64,000 bases of DNA from Massilia phosphatilytica. Its GTDB lineage: Bacteria; Pseudomonadota; Gammaproteobacteria; Burkholderiales; Burkholderiaceae_D. The translations under genes and the position numbers were made by a program. Below the pieces are notes generated by a model. That model was given only the letters and a program-made list of their open reading frames with translations, did no database searches and was not told where the DNA came from. Location: assembly GCF_002968015.1 (NCBI RefSeq), contig NZ_PUIP01000005.1, positions 186,001 to 250,000 of the forward strand, read 5' to 3'. Shown here piece by piece: positions 1 to 7,666 of this stretch (positions within the stretch are counted from its first letter, which is position 1; each line of letters starts with the position of its first letter).

Positions 1-124
1 CGGCCGGCTGTGACATATCCATGGTTATCCTCTGGTCGTTCGGAAGCCTTGCGAAGCATTATGTTGCGTAGTCATTCAATTGTGGTTAAATTAATCGGAT
101 TACTACATTAAGCTGTACTTAATA

Positions 125-1030
125 ATGCTCGTACTCGACGACGTCCGCTTCTTCCAGATCCTGGTCAGGGCCGGTAGCATGGTGGCTGCCGCGCGCGAAC
201 TGAACGTGTCGCCGCCGGCCATCACGCAAAGGCTGCAGCAGATCGAGGCAAAGCACGGCGTCCGCCTGATCGACCGCTCGACCCGGCGCATGCAACTGAC
301 GGATGAAGGCGAGCTGATGTACGAAAAAGGTGCGCTGATCTGCGCGGAAGCCGACGCCTTGATGGACATGCTCGCGGCCCGCACCGGCGCGGTGACGGGG
401 CACTTGCGCGTGAGCGCACCGTTCGGCTTCAGCCGCCGCCACCTCGCGCCGCTGGTGGCCGACTTCCATACCCGCCATCCGTCACTGAAGATATCGCTGA
501 CGGTGACCGACAACCCGAGCCTGCACGATGCCGGTACGGCCGACGTCATGTTCCACATCGGCGAACTGCACGACTCGAGCATGGTGCGTTACACGATTGC
601 GCCGAACGACCGGCTGCTGTGCGCGGCGCCGAAGTACGTGCGCAGGCGCGGCGTGCCTGCCGTGCCCGAGGACCTGGCGGCTCACGAGTGCATCACGCTG
701 CGCGAGAACAACGAGGATGTGAGCTTGTGGAAGTTCACACGTGGGAAGGCGAGCCGGCATGTGCGCATCGAGCCGTCGCTCATGTCGAACGACGGCGAGA
801 TCGTCTGCCAGTGGGCGATGCAGGGCAAAGGCATCATCGTGCGCTCGGAGTGGGACGTGGCCGATGCGCTGAAATCGGGAAAACTGGTGCGCCTGTTGCC
901 GGATTGGGAACTGGCGCCGGCCGGCGTGGTGGCGCTGGTCCCCCAGAGCAAGGGCATGTCGGCCCGCGTCAAGGCCTTCCTCGATTTCGTCCACGGCCAT
1001 TTCTCGCCGCAGCCGCCGTGGCGCCGCTGA
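125..1030 (+). CDS. LysR-family transcriptional regulator
   Basis: A 301-residue DNA-binding regulator of typical LysR length. The N-terminal winged helix-turn-helix (about residues 3-60) shows the family pattern: VRAGSMVAAARELNVSPPAITQ followed by LIDRSTRRMQLTDEG. Residues from about 90 on form the periplasmic-binding-protein-like effector domain, with the usual GHLRVSAPFGFSRRHLAP opening. It is the first gene in the window and is convergent with the Lrp gene at 1550. Its target is not visible: LysR regulators usually control a divergent neighbour, which would lie left of base 1. The 124 bp upstream are AT-rich, unlike the rest of the window, and should hold its promoter. The ATG at 125 gives the complete helix-turn-helix. 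Family assignment is secure; the ligand is unknown. Confidence 0.93.
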   Translation: MLVLDDVRFFQILVRAGSMVAAARELNVSPPAITQRLQQIEAKHGVRLIDRSTRRMQLTDEGELMYEKGALICAEADALMDMLAARTGAVTGHLRVSAPFGFSRRHLAPLVADFHTRHPSLKISLTVTDNPSLHDAGTADVMFHIGELHDSSMVRYTIAPNDRLLCAAPKYVRRRGVPAVPEDLAAHECITLRENNEDVSLWKFTRGKASRHVRIEPSLMSNDGEIVCQWAMQGKGIIVRSEWDVADALKSGKLVRLLPDWELAPAGVVALVPQSKGMSARVKAFLDFVHGHFSPQPPWRR

Positions 1031-1046
1031 GCGAGCACCGGCCCGC

Positions 1047-1550
1047 TCATTCCCAGCTGTTCTTCGCGCCGATGATGACCCGCAGCGGCACGTCGCGCCG
1101 GGCGAGCGGCTCGCGCAGGACGATACGGCTGGAGAATTTTGCGATGCCGAGTTCGGCGTCCAGCAGGCGCTCCATCAACGCCTGGAAATGCGCCACGCCG
1201 GGCGCGACGATTTTCAGCAGGTAGTCGTAGCCGCCGCAGATGTTGTAGCATTCGACGATTTCTCCATACCTCGCGGCGCCCGCTTCGAATTTGCGCAAGT
1301 CGTGCGTGCGATGGCTGGCGAGCGTCACTTCGCAAAACACGGTGACATGGGCGCCCAGCTTGTCCAGCGCGACCTCGGCGCCGTAGCCCTGGATCACGCC
1401 GGCTTCCTGCAACTGCCTGGTCCGCGCCAGGCACGGGCTTTCGCTGAGACCGACACGCTTCGCAAGATCGACGTTCGAACAGCGCCCCTCGCGCTGCAAG
1501 TGCTCGAGGATCTTGATGTCGAACTGGTCAAGGGAGGTTGAGCTGTCCAT
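1047..1550 (-). CDS. Lrp/AsnC-family transcriptional regulator
   Basis: A 167-residue feast/famine regulator. Residues 6-60 form the AsnC helix-turn-helix (DIKILEHLQREGRCSNVDLAKRVGLS), and the rest is the RAM/ligand-binding domain with the GGYDYLLKI signature. Members bind DNA as octamers or dimers and sense amino acids. It starts 13 bp after the stop of the class III PLP enzyme on the same strand, so it is probably the last gene of the HAD-kinase-PLP operon and may control it and the neighbouring amine-oxidation operon. A paralogue of the same type lies at 18613. The start at 1550 is the only good ATG, but its ribosome site is weak, as expected for a gene read from a coupled transcript. The effector is unknown. 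Confidence 0.92.
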   Translation of the reverse strand: MDSSTSLDQFDIKILEHLQREGRCSNVDLAKRVGLSESPCLARTRQLQEAGVIQGYGAEVALDKLGAHVTVFCEVTLASHRTHDLRKFEAGAARYGEIVECYNICGGYDYLLKIVAPGVAHFQALMERLLDAELGIAKFSSRIVLREPLARRDVPLRVIIGAKNSWE

Positions 1551-1563
1551 GGATCGATTCCGC

Positions 1564-2901
1564 CTACGGCGCCGCCGTCAACGCTTCGTCCAGCGCGGCG
1601 ATCACCATGCCTGCCTGTTCGGCCGTCAGGACCAGCGGCGGCCGGATCTTGAGCACGTTGTGCCCCATCGCGCAGGCACTGAGCAGGACGCCCTGGTCGC
1701 GCATATGGTTGACGACGCGGGTCGTGAGCTCGCGGTCCGGCGTGCGCGCCGCGCGGTCGGAGACCAGTTCGACCCCGACGAACATGCCCACGCCACGGAC
1801 GTCGCCGATGGCGGCATGGCGGCCGGCCAGCTCGGCGATACCGTCGCGCAGCAGCTTGCCGACCTGGGCGGCATGCTGCACCAGGCCCTCCTTGGCTATC
1901 GTGTCCAGCACGGCCAGTGCCGCCGCGCACGAGACGGTATTTCCGGCGAAGGTGTTGAAGTAGCGCGAATTCTTGCCGAACTGCGCGAGCGCATCGGCCG
2001 TGGCGAGCAAGCCCGCGATCGGCTGTCCGTTCCCCATCGGCTTGCCGAGGGTGACGATGTCCGGCTGCACGCCGTGGCGCTGGAAGCCCCACATGTGCTC
2101 ACCGGTGCGGCCGAAGCCCGGCTGCACTTCGTCGGCGATGAACAGGCCGCCGGCGCGCTTGATCGCGTCGACCGCGCCCTTCAGCAAGCCGGCCGGCTCG
2201 GGCAGGATGCCATCGCTGGTGAACACGGAATCGACGATCAGGGCCGCCGGCTTGATGCCATGGCGCCGCAGGTCGTGGATCGCCGCCTCGACGTCGCGCG
2301 TGAAGCGGCCGGCAAGGTCGGCGCCGCCGGCATGGTACAGGCGCGGCGCCGGCACCAGGCGCACGTGCGCGCCCAGGTCGACCGACGCGCCCAGCGACGG
2401 CGAAAATTTCGCGACGGCGTCCGTGAACCCGTGGTACGCGGTCTCGGTCACGATCACGCCGGTCCCGCCGGTGCGCACCTGGGCGATGCGGTAGGCCAGG
2501 TCATTGGCCTCGCTGCCGGAACACGTGAGCATCAGGTGCGCCAGCCCGGTGTCCGGCACCGTCGCGAGCAGGCGTTCGGCCAGCTCCAGGATCGTGTCGT
2601 GCAGGTAGCGGGTATTGGTCGCGAGCGTGCCGGCCTGGCGGCAGATCGCTTCGACCACGGCCGGGTGGCAATGGCCGAGCGAGGCCACGTTGTTGTAGAC
2701 GTCGAGGTAACGGCGGCCGTCCGGATCGATCAGCCATGCGCCTTCGCCACGCACGATGTGCAGCGGATGCTCGTACATCAGGCGGTAGGCCGGCCCGAGC
2801 AGCGCATCACGCCGTGCGATCATGGCGGCGGTGGCGGGTCCGACGTCGACGCGGCCCGGGATATACGCGTTGACCATATTGAGGTCGATGGTGCTGTTCA
2901 T
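1564..2901 (-). CDS. Class III PLP enzyme, phospho-lyase-like subgroup
   Basis: A 445-residue fold-type I PLP enzyme. Seen: SGSEANDLA around residue 130, the cofactor aspartate in ADEVQPGFGRTG (D257) and the Schiff-base lysine in TLGKPMGNG (K287). The stretch LDVYNNVASLGHCHP then NTRYLHD near residues 66-102 is the pattern I associate with the AGXT2L/ethanolamine-phosphate phospho-lyase branch rather than ordinary omega-transaminases. The gene directly upstream encodes an APH-fold kinase, so the pair probably phosphorylates an amino alcohol and then eliminates phosphate and ammonia (inference). The ATG at 2901 overlaps the kinase stop as ATGA; an in-frame extension to 3048 is rejected because it reads inside the kinase gene. 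A plain aminotransferase is the alternative. Confidence 0.85.
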   Translation of the reverse strand: MNSTIDLNMVNAYIPGRVDVGPATAAMIARRDALLGPAYRLMYEHPLHIVRGEGAWLIDPDGRRYLDVYNNVASLGHCHPAVVEAICRQAGTLATNTRYLHDTILELAERLLATVPDTGLAHLMLTCSGSEANDLAYRIAQVRTGGTGVIVTETAYHGFTDAVAKFSPSLGASVDLGAHVRLVPAPRLYHAGGADLAGRFTRDVEAAIHDLRRHGIKPAALIVDSVFTSDGILPEPAGLLKGAVDAIKRAGGLFIADEVQPGFGRTGEHMWGFQRHGVQPDIVTLGKPMGNGQPIAGLLATADALAQFGKNSRYFNTFAGNTVSCAAALAVLDTIAKEGLVQHAAQVGKLLRDGIAELAGRHAAIGDVRGVGMFVGVELVSDRAARTPDRELTTRVVNHMRDQGVLLSACAMGHNVLKIRPPLVLTAEQAGMVIAALDEALTAAP

Positions 2902-3965
2902 TGGCTTCCTTTGTTCTGAATGTCGATCAACAAGCGGTCGCGCGCCTCGTGGCGCGAGATGTCGGCGAACTGGGACAAGGCCTCCCATGCCGCGGGATTG
3001 TGGCGCATGATGTAGGCGCGGTTTTCCGGATAGCGCACGACGCGCCATTCCGAAATGAGCGCGGTGACGAGGTGGCGCGTCGCCATCAGGTCGGCCACGA
3101 TCTCCTGCTCGACCGGCAGCAGCGGCAGCACCGCGTGGTACGCGCCGACGAACTGCGCCGGCCCTTCGAACGGATCGGCGTTGCCTGTCATGTGGAATGC
3201 CGCCGCGGTCGCCACCTCGCCGACGAGCGGCGCGTGCAGCATGTCGCCGAAGTCGATCACGCCGGCGATCCGTTCATGGTCGCCAGGCGCGACCAGCACG
3301 TTGTAGAGGTGGAAGTCATTGTGGATGACCTGGGCCCTCACCTGCGCCAGGCGCGGCAGGACGTGCTCGATGAAGCGCTGCATGAAGGCCCCGGCCAGCG
3401 CGCGGCGCACCGGATTCTCGATGCCGTCGACCTTGGCGCTCAGGCGGTGCGCCGCCGACACGTTCCACAACAGGTCGTGCGCCGCGCCGGGATGGGAGAA
3501 ATCGCGCAGCGCCAGGTCCAGGGACGCCAGCGTCGCACCCATGGCGCGGCGTTGCGCGGCGGTGCGCGGCGTCTCGCGGATCTGGACGCCATCGAGATAG
3601 GTGAGCATGCGCACGAACGCCCTCCCCCCGCCAGCCAATGCGGCCTCCCCGCGCGTGCCGCCTGCGAGCGTGCGCACCACGCGCGGCACCGGCAGGTCCG
3701 GCGCCGTTCGGGCGATGTGCTCGAGCGCGGCGATCTGGAAATCGACGACGGACACGGGCTCGGACAGATTGCTGATCTTGAGCACGTAACGGGCGCCCTC
3801 CGGGGTCTCGATGGTGCAGTTCTGGTCGCGCTCCCCGCCCAGCGGCGTGGCCGTGCCATGGATGCCGTACAGGCGGCGGGCCAGGTCTGCCGCCTCGCCC
3901 ATGGCAAGGCTGGGCGCGGCGGTGCTCAACGCAGCCGCCGCCATGGCTCCGTGGTCGTTCATCAT
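2898..3965 (-). CDS. APH-fold small-molecule kinase (hydroxylysine-kinase-like)
   Basis: A 355-residue aminoglycoside-phosphotransferase/choline-kinase fold protein. The catalytic loop HNDFHLYN (residues 215-222, with D217 as base and N222) and the metal-binding IDFGD (D238) are intact. The N-lobe has CTIETPEGARYVLKIS with the ATP-binding lysine near residue 63. Proteins of this group include homoserine-kinase-like and hydroxylysine kinases. It lies between a HAD hydrolase and a phospho-lyase-like PLP enzyme, with ATGA overlaps at both ends (3962-3965 and 2898-2901), so the three are probably translated as one unit. The likely substrate is a hydroxyl-bearing amine or amino acid whose phosphate the next enzyme removes (inference). 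An antibiotic-resistance role is unlikely in this catabolic setting. Confidence 0.82.
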   Translation of the reverse strand: MMNDHGAMAAAALSTAAPSLAMGEAADLARRLYGIHGTATPLGGERDQNCTIETPEGARYVLKISNLSEPVSVVDFQIAALEHIARTAPDLPVPRVVRTLAGGTRGEAALAGGGRAFVRMLTYLDGVQIRETPRTAAQRRAMGATLASLDLALRDFSHPGAAHDLLWNVSAAHRLSAKVDGIENPVRRALAGAFMQRFIEHVLPRLAQVRAQVIHNDFHLYNVLVAPGDHERIAGVIDFGDMLHAPLVGEVATAAAFHMTGNADPFEGPAQFVGAYHAVLPLLPVEQEIVADLMATRHLVTALISEWRVVRYPENRAYIMRHNPAAWEALSQFADISRHEARDRLLIDIQNKGSQ

Positions 3966-4666
3966 CCGACCCGCTGTGCCAGGAGTGCCTGCGCCGGGAG
4001 CGCCACGCCGACCATCTCGGCCAGCTGGCGGAAGTCGGTCAGGCGCTGCACGCCATAGCCTTCGCACCATGACTCGTGGCCGCGGTCGATGAACGCCTGG
4101 CCCTTGAAGCCGAGGTCGAACGCGGTCATGTGATCGTAACGGAAGCTCGACGACACGTGCACCATCTGCTCCGGGCCGCAACCGAGCCGGTCGAACATGT
4201 ATTCGAACGCCTGGGCGCGCGGCTTGTAGGCGTCCGCCTCTTCCGCGGTGTAGACGGCATGGAACGGGGCCTTGAGGTGGGCCACGCTGTGCGGGATCAG
4301 GTCGACCATCGAATTCGACAGGATCACCAGTGGAATCTCCTGCGCGATCGCCTGCAGCGTCTCGACGACGTGCGGATGCGGCTGCCAGGTCCTGACCGCG
4401 TCGTAAATGGCGGCCGCATCGGATGGACGGTATTCGACGCCATGCGCGTGGCAGGTGCGCTGGATCGAATTGGCGACGACGTCGCGGAACGGCTTGAACG
4501 CGCCCAGCACTTCATCGAGACGATAAAACCTGAAGCTGTGCAGGAAGGCCGGCATCCGTTCCGCCGGTACGCGGTCTTCGAACAGCCGCTTGGCGGTCGG
4601 CCCCATTTCGAAATTGATGAGCGTGCCATAGCAGTCGAAGCTGATGAATTTGGGTTTGAACGACAT
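3962..4666 (-). CDS. HAD-superfamily hydrolase (haloacid dehalogenase type II-like)
   Basis: A 234-residue HAD protein. Motif I is FDCYGTLIN with nucleophile D11; motif II is VILSNSM near residue 117; the lysine of motif III is in DAYKPRAQAFEYM, and the final acidic part follows VHVSSSFRYDHMTAFDLGF. The pattern matches haloacid dehalogenase type II and related phosphatases. It is the first gene of the operon to the kinase and PLP enzyme, and its stop overlaps the kinase start. A clear paralogue, with the same SFDCYGTLINF and HVSSS blocks, opens the other operon at 12641. The ATG at 4666 follows GAGGAG. The true substrate is unknown; a phosphatase or dehalogenase acting on a pathway intermediate is possible. 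Confidence 0.85.
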   Translation of the reverse strand: MSFKPKFISFDCYGTLINFEMGPTAKRLFEDRVPAERMPAFLHSFRFYRLDEVLGAFKPFRDVVANSIQRTCHAHGVEYRPSDAAAIYDAVRTWQPHPHVVETLQAIAQEIPLVILSNSMVDLIPHSVAHLKAPFHAVYTAEEADAYKPRAQAFEYMFDRLGCGPEQMVHVSSSFRYDHMTAFDLGFKGQAFIDRGHESWCEGYGVQRLTDFRQLAEMVGVALPAQALLAQRVG

Positions 4667-4801
4667 GGTTCTTGATCTCCTCGGGTGACGGGTCAGTGAC
4701 GGGGCAACAGCTTATGATCGTACGGATTTCCGGGGCGTCGATATGCTGTTTTGCGAGGAGGCCGCAGCAGATTCTTTGGAATTGAGCGGGGGGACAGTGC
4801 C

Positions 4802-4839
4802 AAAAAAAATGCGGCGCGGTCCGTGAAGGACAGCGCCGC
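4802..4839 (-). terminator. Rho-independent terminator of the amine-dehydrogenase operon
   Basis: Read on the minus strand, a hairpin with arms at 4833-4839 and 4811-4817 (GCGGCGC/GCGCCGC), an inner stem GTCC/GGAC around a five-base loop and one mismatch is followed by eight T (4802-4809). It lies 27 bp after the stop of the FAD subunit gene at 4867. This separates the long transporter/dehydrogenase transcript from the HAD-kinase-PLP operon, whose promoter must lie between 4667 and 4801. Confidence 0.9.
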
Positions 4840-4866
4840 CGCGCGGACGATTGGAGGTACGCGCGC

Positions 4867-6003
4867 TTACGCGGTCACCTTCTCGAAACGCCGGATGTCG
4901 AAGTAGTCGATCGGCGTGCTGGTGGCGCCCGTGGCGATCAGTTCCGCCATCACATCGCCCACGCCCGGCCCGAGCTGGAAACCTTCGCCGGAAAAGCCGA
5001 ATGCGTAGTACAGGCCCGGGACGCGTGCGCTCGGCCCCATGACACCCCGGCTGTCGCTCATGTAGCCTTCGATGCCGGCCCAGACGCGGATGATGCTCAG
5101 GTGCCTGAACGCGGGAACCACGCGCGGCGCCTGAGCGAGCTTCATCAGCGTGCGCATCGGATTCACGTTCGCGCGCCGGTTCACCATGTCCACCGGCTCA
5201 TGGCCACCGCCGCCGATGACGATGTTGCCGCGCGCGACCTGACGGAAGTAGACGCCCGGCTCCGGCGTGTCCGAGATCGCGCCGGTGGTCGGCCCGATGG
5301 CGTAGGGCACCGGCTCCGTGACGGCCATCTGCGGCGCCTTGACGATCATCGGCACGGGCTCGCCGAAGCCGGCGCTGATGCGATCGCCCCAGGCGCCGGC
5401 CGTGATGAGCGCGACCGGCGCGCGGAATACGCGGCCGTCGGCCGCGCTCACGCGGAACTCGCCGCCGTCCTTCTCGACGTGCACGATCTCGGTGTTTTCC
5501 AGCACCTGCGCGCCCGCGCGCGCTGCCGCGCGCCCGATGGCCGGCGCCGCCAGGCGGGGGTTGGCATGGCCGTCGTGGGGCGCGTAGCAACCGGCGACGA
5601 TTTGCGGTCCCAGATAGGGAAAGCGCTCGCGCAGCGCTTTCGCGGTCATCATCTGCATCCCGATGCCATAGTCGCGGGCGTCCTGCGCATAGCGCTGCAT
5701 CCGTTCCTCGTGCTCCGCCAGGAAACCGACGCGCAAATGGCCGTTCAACAGCAGCTCCGCGTCCGCGCCGAACAGTTCGCGGAACCTCAACCACGTCTCG
5801 CGCGAGCGGTTGGACAGGGGCAGCTCGCCGAGCGCGCGGCCCATGCGGCGCGTGTTGCCGAAGTTGACCCCGCTGGCCTGCTGGCCGATCAGGCCGCGTT
5901 CGAGCAGGATGACCGAGCGGCCGCGCTGGCGCAGGAAAAATGCAGCGGACGCCCCCATGATCCCGCCGCCGACAATCACGACGTCGGCCGAGTGTTGGCT
6001 CAT
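4867..6003 (-). CDS. FAD-dependent amine/opine oxidoreductase, DadA/HcnC-like subunit
   Basis: A 378-residue DAO-fold flavoprotein. The N-terminal Rossmann motif VVIVGGGIMGASAAFFL (residues 7-23) is followed by LLERG; the C-terminal FAD contact is in YYAFGFSGEGFQLGPGVGDVMAEL. It resembles the beta subunit of opine oxidase and HcnC-type dehydrogenases, which oxidise a C-N bond. It is the last gene of its operon and overlaps the FAD/2Fe-2S subunit gene by ATGA at 6000-6003. Gene order 2Fe-2S, large FAD protein, small FAD protein matches hcnABC and ooxABG-type heterotrimers. The ATG at 6003 sits at the normal position before the Rossmann motif; a longer in-frame reading to 6525 runs inside the upstream gene. 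The substrate is unknown. Confidence 0.88.
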   Translation of the reverse strand: MSQHSADVVIVGGGIMGASAAFFLRQRGRSVILLERGLIGQQASGVNFGNTRRMGRALGELPLSNRSRETWLRFRELFGADAELLLNGHLRVGFLAEHEERMQRYAQDARDYGIGMQMMTAKALRERFPYLGPQIVAGCYAPHDGHANPRLAAPAIGRAAARAGAQVLENTEIVHVEKDGGEFRVSAADGRVFRAPVALITAGAWGDRISAGFGEPVPMIVKAPQMAVTEPVPYAIGPTTGAISDTPEPGVYFRQVARGNIVIGGGGHEPVDMVNRRANVNPMRTLMKLAQAPRVVPAFRHLSIIRVWAGIEGYMSDSRGVMGPSARVPGLYYAFGFSGEGFQLGPGVGDVMAELIATGATSTPIDYFDIRRFEKVTA

Positions 6004-7376
6004 ACAGTCTCCTTCTGGGTCGCAATGGGGAGCGGCTTGACCGGCGCCTGGCCGCGCAGGCGGCCGACCTCCTCCACGGGCACGCCGGCGGCAGCGGCAA
6101 TCACTTCCGCGCCCGCGTGGCCGCAATATCGTCCCTGGCAGCGTCCCATGCCGACGCGGCTGAACGCTTTCGCGCGATTCGCCTCGCGCGCGCCCATCTC
6201 GCACACCACGCGGCGCAGTTCGCCGGCCGTGATCGCTTCGCAACGGCAGACGATCGCATCGTCCGGCAAAGCCGCGGCCTGTTCCACCGGCCAGGGAAAT
6301 GCCTGCGCCAGTCCCTGGCGGAAGCGTTCCATGCGGGCCTGTTCGGCGCGCAGCCGCTGCAGCACATCGTCCTGCACCGGGAGTCCGAAATCCTTGAGCA
6401 CTGCCAGCGCGGCCAGCTTGCCGCCGATCTCGGCCGCGTCGGCGCCCAGCACGCGCATGCCGTCGCCGGCGAGGTAGACGCCCGCCACCGACGTGCGGCC
6501 GTCTTCGCCCACCTCCGGCAGCCACTGGCGCGTTTCCTGGTCAAAGCGGAACGTGCAGCGCGCCAGGTCGGCCAGCTGCGTTTCCGGACGCAGGTGGTAG
6601 CCCATGGCGACCGCGTCGCATTCCAGCGAGCGGGTGCGGCCCTGCGCATCCTTGTACACGACGCCGTGCACGCCCGTGTCCGGAGAACCCTCTATTTCGA
6701 CCGGCGTAATCCCGGTCAGCACCGGCACGCCCGCCCGCCTGAGACCGGCCATCAGCGCGAACCCGTTGCGCAGCAGGCGTGGGCGCGCCAGCAGTTTCGG
6801 CAGCGCCGCGAAGCGCCTCATCAGCGGCGAGGTATCGAGCACCGCGGCCACCGTGGCCCCGGCTTTCACATATTGGGAGGCCACCAGGTACAGCAGCGGT
6901 CCGGTACCCATGAACACGATCCGGCGGCCGATGGCGCAGGCCTGCGCCTTCAAGGCGATCTGCGAGGCCCCCAGGCTGTAGGTGCCGGCGTAATGCCAGC
7001 CCTTGACCGGCATGAGGCGGTCGGTGGCGCCGGAACAGATCACCAGCGCGTCGTACGGAAGGCTGCGCGTGCGCTGGTCGTGCGCCACATGGATCTCGCC
7101 GCCAAAAATATTCCAGGCCAGCGTCTCCGGCAGATAATCGATCTTGCCGCGCAGTGCATCGAAGCTTCCGTGCAGTGCCCGTGCCCGCTCGGCCTCGGTG
7201 CCATACAGCTTGGCGTACGGACGCGTGAAGTTGTCGGGCTGGCGACGGTAGATCTGGCCGCCGTCGCGGCGGTTTTCGTCGATCACCGTCGGACGCAGGC
7301 CGGCGGCCACCAGGGTCTCGGCGCAACGCACGCCTGCGGGGCCGGCGCCGATGACGATTACACGAGGTTGGGCCAT
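6000..7376 (-). CDS. FAD/NAD(P)-binding oxidoreductase with BFD-like 2Fe-2S domain (HcnB/OoxA-like)
   Basis: A 458-residue protein. The first half is a pyridine-nucleotide-disulfide-oxidoreductase fold: RVIVIGAGPAGVRCAETL near residue 4 and a second dinucleotide site at RRIVFMGTGPLLYLVASQY. GVYLAGDG near residue 310 is the FAD-proximal motif. The C-terminal part carries four cysteines in CRCEAIT and GRCQGRYCG, the pattern of BFD-like 2Fe-2S domains. It is the large subunit of an HcnABC/opine-oxidase-type complex that would pass electrons from the small FAD subunit to the respiratory chain. It overlaps the ferredoxin-like gene by 19 bp and the next FAD gene by 4 bp. The start at 7376 is preferred because the longer reading adds 29 residues with no homology that belong to the upstream gene. 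Confidence 0.88.
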   Translation of the reverse strand: MAQPRVIVIGAGPAGVRCAETLVAAGLRPTVIDENRRDGGQIYRRQPDNFTRPYAKLYGTEAERARALHGSFDALRGKIDYLPETLAWNIFGGEIHVAHDQRTRSLPYDALVICSGATDRLMPVKGWHYAGTYSLGASQIALKAQACAIGRRIVFMGTGPLLYLVASQYVKAGATVAAVLDTSPLMRRFAALPKLLARPRLLRNGFALMAGLRRAGVPVLTGITPVEIEGSPDTGVHGVVYKDAQGRTRSLECDAVAMGYHLRPETQLADLARCTFRFDQETRQWLPEVGEDGRTSVAGVYLAGDGMRVLGADAAEIGGKLAALAVLKDFGLPVQDDVLQRLRAEQARMERFRQGLAQAFPWPVEQAAALPDDAIVCRCEAITAGELRRVVCEMGAREANRAKAFSRVGMGRCQGRYCGHAGAEVIAAAAGVPVEEVGRLRGQAPVKPLPIATQKETV

Positions 7377-7666
7377 GTTGCCTCCGGTTGGGTCGTTACG
7401 ATATGCATGCCCTCTTCCACCGCGGTGGTGCATGCGCGCAGGCGCTCGCCATCGGCAGTCCACACCCAGCAGTCCTGGCAGGCGCCCATCAGGCAGAAGC
7501 CGGCGCGTTTGCCGTCGCCGAATTCCGATTCACGCAAGCGGTCCGCATTGCTGAGTACCGCGACCATCAGTGTGTCGCCCTCGAGGGCGACGGCCGGACG
7601 TCCGTCGATCGTGATCCGTACCGGCTCCCGGTCCGTTTCGCCCAGGCGGACAAATCTTTGACTCAT
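7358..7666 (-). CDS. (2Fe-2S)-binding small subunit, HcnA/OoxG-like
   Basis: A 102-residue protein with four cysteines, C58, C63, C66 and C79 (GFCLMGACQDC, then RACTT), the spacing of a plant-type 2Fe-2S ferredoxin domain. The RITIDGRPAVALEGDTLM start is typical of the small subunit in sarcosine-oxidase-alpha-like, opine-oxidase and HcnA proteins. It lies between the ABC ATPase gene (4-bp overlap) and the large FAD subunit (19-bp overlap), so the three dehydrogenase subunits are translated together. It should shuttle electrons between the two flavins. Length agrees with HcnA-type proteins, about 100 residues. The ATG at 7666 is the only start giving a compact domain. Confidence 0.87.
   Translation of the reverse strand: MSQRFVRLGETDREPVRITIDGRPAVALEGDTLMVAVLSNADRLRESEFGDGKRAGFCLMGACQDCWVWTADGERLRACTTAVEEGMHIVTTQPEATWPNLV

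Noticed and set aside
1513..2919. Long plus-strand frame opposite the class III PLP enzyme
   Set aside because: It is the low-complexity antisense of a real gene in GC-rich DNA, with no family motifs; many such frames exist across the window.
4867..7666. Calling the three dehydrogenase genes hydrogen cyanide synthase (hcnABC)
   Set aside because: Order fits, but the adjoining importer and amine genes point to opine/amine oxidation, and the small FAD subunit looks closer to DadA/opine oxidase; left as an open alternative.
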